A stretch of DNA of 64,000 bases from contig OY755187.1 of NCBI GenBank assembly GCA_963576735.1, forward strand, positions 9,238,001 through 9,302,000. Direction: 5' to 3'. Shown piece after piece: positions 59,310 through 64,000 of this stretch. Source of the stretch: Bedellia somnulentella (taxonomy: Eukaryota; Arthropoda; Insecta; Lepidoptera; Bedelliidae). The notes beneath the pieces are model-generated. The model did no database searches and had not been told where the DNA came from. It was given only the letters and a program-made list of their open reading frames with translations. The stretch's first letter is position 1; the number at the start of each line of letters is the position of its first letter. A program made the position numbers and the translations under genes.

Positions 59310-60473
59310 AATCCACTTTTTTAAGTGATGGTGCGATACTGCGCAGAAAGTGACATAATTCTAATTAACTTTATCAATGACCCACTTTTTAGTCTTATTA
59401 AAGTGATAATAAGTCATGTAATATTACCCAAAAGATTGAGGTAATGTATATCTAAAGTGGTTTTACCTACGCGATACAGCGTAGAAAGTGTCATGAATCA
59501 TAAAAACAGTAAAGATGTTCAATATTAAAATTTTCTTAAAGAGATAATAAGGAATATTAACCAGAACATTGATTGTCATAATGTATTTTCTTGAACTGGT
59601 TTTACAAGATATGCCCCAAAAGGTGACATGATTAATATGTATAACCAACTACTAAAATTTCAAAACGCGATGAGGCGTTATACCAAAAGGTTTTTTTTTA
59701 AAATACTTTTCTTTTGTACGAGATACCTACTTCCCAGAAAGTAGCTTTATTCATTTCAGCATTATCATCAATCAGTACATAGTTACTACATGTATATTAA
59801 ATAATACAATGTGCACCTACCGTACGTTGTCATAATGAATAACATTATACATCGACAACTTTTTAATCTTCTTAAAGAGGTAATACGAGTTGTTATCCAG
59901 AAGATCAATTGGCATGCGCTTTCCTAAAGTGGTTGTACGAGATACTTACCAGAAAGTAGCTTTATTCATTTCAGCATTATTGTCATTCAGTACATAGTTA
60001 CTAAATGTATATCAAATAATACGGTGTGCACCTACCGTACGTTATCACAATGAATAACATTAAACATCGACAACTTTTTAATCTTCCTAAAGAGGTAATA
60101 CGAGTTGTTATCCAGAAGATCAATTGGCATGCGCTTTCCTAAAGTGGTTGTACGAGATACTTCCCAGAAAGTAGCTTTATTAATTTCAGCATAATCGTCA
60201 TTCAGAACATAGTTACTTCATGTATATCAAATAATACGGTGTGCACCTACCGTACGTTATCATAATGAATAATATTATACATCGACAACTTTTTAATCTT
60301 CTTAAAGAGGTAATACGAGTTATTATCCAGAAGATCAATTGGCATGCGCTTTCCTAAAGTGGTTGTACGAGATACTTCCCAGAAAGTAGCTTTATTCATT
60401 TCAGCATTATCATCAATCAGTAAATAGTTACTACATGTATATTAAATAATACGGTGTGCACCGACCGTAAGTT
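59310..60473. repeat. 215-bp tandem array with decaying left flank
   Basis: The core 59716-60473 holds about three and a half copies of a 215-bp unit (unit starts at 59716, 59935, 60150 and 60365; the first is 219 bp). Each contains GAAAGTAGCTTTATT, CACCTACCGTACGTT and CAATTGGCATGCGCTTTCC. The units are nearly identical. To the left, 59310-59715 carries shorter, strongly diverged units with the same landmarks in order (GATACxGCGxAGAAAGTG, CTTAAAGAGATAATAAG). The right edge is abrupt at about 60475. Confidence 0.8.
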
Positions 60474-60631
60474 TTTACTATAAAAACGTTGAGTTGTCGG
60501 AAAATAATGTGTCATACGAACCAGTACGAATGACATACCCAAGCAAGAACAACCTAAAGGTCGAGACGACCATAGTTCCCATCACTGACGAGTTCTCTGA
60601 ACATTGGGGTTATATATCCCAGCAGGATTAA
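60446..60631 (+). CDS. protein-like reading frame at the edge of the tandem array, unidentified
   Basis: This is an open stretch of 61 codons ending in TAA at 60629-60631. The first ATG, at 60530, would give 33 residues (MTYPSKNNLKVETTIVPITD, then EFSEHWGYISQQD). The last 40 residues have a soluble-protein-like composition with few of the Phe/Tyr/Ile/Lys runs that mark chance frames here. The first ten codons lie inside the last unit of the 215-bp array, so the unique part starts near 60476. A different frame across 60560-60648 is also open and reaches a near-perfect donor (see next entry). No family is recognised; it could be a terminal exon, a gene relic or chance. Confidence 0.2.
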   Translation: MIRCAPTVSFYYKNVELSENNVSYEPVRMTYPSKNNLKVETTIVPITDEFSEHWGYISQQD

Positions 60632-60632
60632 C

Positions 60633-60648
60633 ATGACACAGTTTGATG
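60633..60648 (+). CDS. alternative short exon ending at a strong donor
   Basis: ATGACACAGTTTGATG (MTQFD, phase 1) is followed by GTAAGTATA, one of the best donors in the window. The ATG has A at -3. The same frame is open upstream to a TAG near 60558, so a longer exon in this frame is equally possible. It overlaps the stop of the preceding frame, and the two readings are mutually exclusive as coding. Which, if either, is real cannot be decided from sequence alone. Confidence 0.2.
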
Positions 60649-60954
60649 GTAAGTATATCGACAGGTACCTGATAATCTACTCAGTGAATTTCACTTGAGG
60701 TGCTGACTTTGCCGTAATAATAGTTTGGAAAAATCACAAACACAATATCAGCTTTGATTGCCTTTTGGCTCTTAGTTACATATCCAATAACCTTGTTATG
60801 AATAAATCAACATCATTATTTTGAATAATCACATGGTAATCATGTTTTTCATTATTACTCACATATGAAAATTAAAATAGTTTTCATTATTACCCACATA
60901 CGAAAAACGACGGACTATCTTGCTGTCTAATTATGATGCCCACATGGCATTGCA

Positions 60955-61085
60955 AGACCGCCGCCGCAACTGTCCCCGCTCGCTACGGTTGTGCTTGTAC
61001 CTGCCGTGATGAAGACCGTGATGGACATGTCACGTCACTGCCGCCGCCGCCACCGCCGCCGGCCGCCACCTGCTAGACGCTCACA
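60955..61085. promoter_or_regulatory. most G+C-rich island in the window, with (CCG)n
   Basis: About 130 bases rich in CCG/CGC triplets and CpG, in sharp contrast to the A+T-rich surroundings. The plus strand has an open frame (MKTVMDMSRHCRRRHRRR at its end) reaching a CAG joined to GTACAC. The minus strand has a 33-codon frame. Such frames are expected in G+C-rich DNA, so coding on either strand is not established. An upstream exon, 5' leader or promoter is plausible. Confidence 0.3.
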
Positions 61086-63439
61086 GGTACACTCAGTGTT
61101 GTCACAATGCACCTAGGTGCTGATGATGCTGATGATCCATTCATATCTTTGTAAATTATAACGTTGTGGAAGGGGGTAAGAATTTTTTTCCATAAAATTC
61201 ATTATGTAACTAATTTTTGAAATTTTTGAGGGCCACGTACGAGAAACGTTTTATTCATGTGTTGTAAATGAAATATATGTATTATATACAAATATTCATA
61301 CATGTGTGATTGAGATTGTAGATTAGTTCTTAAACCGAGAAATTCATTCAGAGATCATAAGGGAATCATCTCGAATAACACAATAGATTCAAAGGAATCT
61401 TACATTTTGTTTCTTTTAGCAATTGTACGTATGCCTTTACCAAAGGTAAAGAACACGAAAAGATTCAGTTTTCACAAACTTGACAAATTTTATCGTTTTC
61501 CTTCTAGACCATTACTTTTTTACCATTATACCGTTTATCTTTACGAATGTCTCTGTTGGTATTTAGTAAATACAGGGCTCCAATAGCATAACTGACACAA
61601 TTGAAACCTCTCCATCGCAAAACCACTTACGTGTTTGCAATTGCCAACATACAAATTTGAATTTGTTACTTGTTCATATATTTTTACATATTTAAATAAA
61701 GAATTTTCTAATATAAAAATTATATATAAAAAGCAGTTGGTCTTTGGAAGTTTTTACACTAAACTTATATCATTACATTTTATCTGAATCGCCTTTTGCA
61801 GAACGTATTTATAACTGCTTATGGATCCGCATGCAAGGGCGGTTATTTTTATGTCTATGGTCTTGTTATGGTTATACGAGAAAAACGAACTGAAGATAGT
61901 TCCCTTTTATTGGGTTTGAATCTAGTTGGTTTTAGAAATATTACTATACATATCACAAAAGCATATCGCGGGTATGTAGCAGGGTAGGTATGAAATTCTC
62001 ATATATTTCTTACGTCAATAATTTACTTTTATTTAATTGGATAGTACGATCAGGAGCATGCTATCGTTTTTTGTTTTTTATGTATACATACAATCATATC
62101 TCACGCCATTGGTTCCCGTTTGGGTGTGCAGTGACTGTCAATCGCCGCTTTGTTCAACCGAACAATATTTTCGTATAATTAAAGGAAAATACTGATACAG
62201 GCCAAGATATGGTTTTCTTTTTAAACACATATTCTGTCAAGGCGAGTCATAAATATACCTATTTACATCACAAGCATAACATATTGTATAATATTCATAC
62301 ATATGTTATATTTAATTTTATTACATTAATATTCTTGATTGCAACATGGTCTTCATGCTTATAATATTTTTTCATTCCATTTGTACCTTGAAACTGCAAT
62401 TCTCAATGTTTCCTTTTTTGAACATTCGACATATATTAAATAAAGGTGTAGAAATACAGACTTTTTTTTATGCCTTAACAAATTCAAAGGCTCTCTTTTG
62501 TTTTTTATTTATTAAGTCAGAAAATATATTTACGAAAATCTTATAAACTTTAAAGATATTATTAATAATGTCTATTACCTAAAGTTTAACAAAAAGAAAG
62601 CATTGTTAATTCTGTCTTGTTCTGATTATTTTTCCAGTCGAATGGTATGGTATGGTCATATATATATATACATGTATATATGGTTGGCAATAGTAAGTAC
62701 TATTATACCTCTATAGGTATGGTGTATCAAATACAGAGTGCACTCATTAATAAGTTTTATGTCTTAAATTAATCAACCAACAACAGTTTGGCGATTTTTT
62801 GTGAAATATAAATGGTCGTTAGTTTTGTACCTAACTTATGAACATTGATTTATATGCATGGAACGCAAATTCAAATCAAACCTTTCCTCTTGGTTTGGAC
62901 TTATTCCTGAGCATATAAATATAATTGTTTTTTAATCTCAGGAGTATAAGTAATTTATAAATATTATTGTAAAAAATAAATTTATTAAGAAAAGCATTCT
63001 TATCTTCTTGTATAGATCTCAAGATATAGTTGCTACATGTATTTTAATTCTTCTTTCAAATACTTTGGCTACAAAGATTCATCTTTCCATTTTAAAAGAA
63101 ATTTTCGTTAATCATTTTACATTTACAATGACATTAACACTTTTTGGCTGCGTACTGATCAGGGATGCCCATTGGTAGTTTAAGAAAGCAAGTAGATAGA
63201 CTGGCTAGTCGACCTGTTTGGTATAGCTTTATTTTTTATCATCCTATATGTGATAAACAAAATATGTATTTTGACTTTTGGTATTATACTAGTTTTAGTA
63301 GTAAATGACAGTTTTTAAATACTTTGAAATTTAATGGGAAATGGACTTTCACCAATACCTTTAATTGTAATAATTTTATTGTTTGCAATAATTTATTTAA
63401 CCAAATACATGTTATCATTTGCAACCAGAACTCTAAACA
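61086..63439. other. no gene seen
   Basis: Very A+T-rich. Three successive plus-strand frames of about 60-66 codons (61796-62546) are Phe/Ile/Tyr-rich and look like chance. Confidence 0.45.
62655..62682. repeat. (TA)n stretch with ACATGTATATAT inverted symmetry
   Basis: Alternating TA broken once by CATG; low complexity. Confidence 0.5.
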
Positions 63440-63490
63440 TCTACATGGTTTACTAAATCTTGAGGATGTAACATTGAAATATAATTTATG
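63440..63490 (-). repeat. repeat C, terminal 45 bases only
   Basis: CTACATGGTTTACTAAATCT then TGAGGATGTAACATTGAAAT is the exact reverse complement of the start of copy 1 (TCCTCAAG variant), and lies head-to-head against the left arm of the MITE-like element. Confidence 0.6.
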
Positions 63491-63850
63491 GTTAAAAGAA
63501 CTTACCTAAGTGAATTTCTACCAAAATTATATGAAATGTTACATCCGAAGAGATTTAGTACCCACCCTAACCCAGAGAAAGGTGAACCTATCGAACCCTT
63601 CAGTTGCAAATTCACAGCTAAGATACCTCTAAAATAAATGAAGAACCGAACATAGGAACGAGATTGGAGGACGAGAGACCGATTGGTGAACGGAATGAGT
63701 TGAAAAATCGTTATTTTCGCTCTGAAACGGTGTGACCATGCAGTGTATCCTGAATCGGACTACATGGTTTACTAAATCTCTTCGGATGTAACATTTCATA
63801 TAATTTTGGTAGAAATTCACTTAGGTAAGTTCTTTTAACCATAAATTATA
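63480..63850. mobile_element. 371-bp MITE-like element with about 80-bp inverted arms
   Basis: 63481-63560 and 63769-63848 are reverse complements with no mismatch seen. They start TATAATTTATGGTTAAAAGA and end GAAGAGATTTAGTA. The 208-base interior contains most of repeat C. Long perfect arms, small size and no coding suggest a foldback or MITE-type element; a TA duplication at the edges is possible but not distinct from the arm sequence. Confidence 0.65.
63632..63790 (-). repeat. repeat C, copy 2, inside the MITE-like element
   Basis: Reverse complement of 58887-59046, with TCCGAAGAGATTTAG in place of TCCTCAAGATTTAG at its start. It forms the interior and right-arm junction of the inverted-repeat element. 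Confidence 0.7.
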
Positions 63851-63887
63851 TAACATAACATATTTATTTTATTTACAAGTCATTTTC

Positions 63888-64000
63888 AAAAAGGCAGGTG
63901 ACAGATGTATGAAGAATAAAAGAGCATGTATGAAAATATTGATGGATGTGAACGAAGCTAGAGAGGTTTGCCAGGTTCGTACAAAAAGGCGATCGATAGT
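63888..64000 (+). mobile_element. family B LINE 3' end, cut by the window edge
   Basis: AAAAAGGCAGGTGACAGATG through GGCGATCGATAGT matches family B and continues past the last base of the window. Confidence 0.6.

Noticed and set aside
61796..62546. three successive plus-strand frames as an operon-like gene set
   Set aside because: A+T-driven composition, no motifs, and the genome is eukaryotic.

Overview
The window looks like non-coding DNA from an insect, most likely a moth or butterfly. It is strongly A+T-rich with scattered short G+C-rich patches. No long reading frame resembles a known gene; the longest frames are 110 and 104 codons and are not recognisable. The repeats point to Lepidoptera: tRNA-derived SINE relics whose internal sections look like the moth/butterfly type, LINE 3' ends finishing in (TATG)n, and Helitron ends. 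This is inference from repeat style; no database was consulted. There is no rRNA, complete tRNA, CRISPR array or bacterial operon.

The most striking pattern is on the minus strand. Near 44832, 23185 and 8783 there are three textbook recursive-splice (ratchet) sites: a pyrimidine tract, then CAG joined directly to GTAAGT. Two have a branch-point-like sequence 20-30 bases upstream. By eye the plus strand has no equivalent outside one transposon arm. The reading offered is that most of the window is one very long intron, or several, of a minus-strand gene removed in steps of about 14 to 22 kb. Upstream on that strand lie candidate first exons at 54510-54593, 51005-51076 and 40012-40184. The last has an initiator plus a DPE at exactly +28 to +32 and a strong GTAAGT donor. 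The gene cannot be named.

Weaker plus-strand exon-like pieces are 16596-16619, 59238-59243 and 60446-60648.

Repeats by region: a 250-bp element (family A) has an intact copy with target-site duplication at 462-711, another at 30509-30758, one inverted at 46412-46615 between 46-bp direct repeats, and decayed copies elsewhere. LINE 3' ends (family B) recur from 2531 to the right edge. A and B share their last bases and the TATG tail, as expected of a non-autonomous element borrowing a LINE tail. Helitron pieces lie at 34345-34375 and 48303-48662. A 215-bp tandem array fills about 59310-60473. A complex inverted repeat lies at 63440-63850, with a sister copy at 58887-59046.

The rest is unannotated A+T-rich DNA. 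It holds strong hairpins (22891-22929, 35194-35263, 21849-21885) and clusters of possible transcription-factor sites (CRE palindromes, an NRF1/Ewg palindrome, DRE-like and YY1/Pho-like sites).
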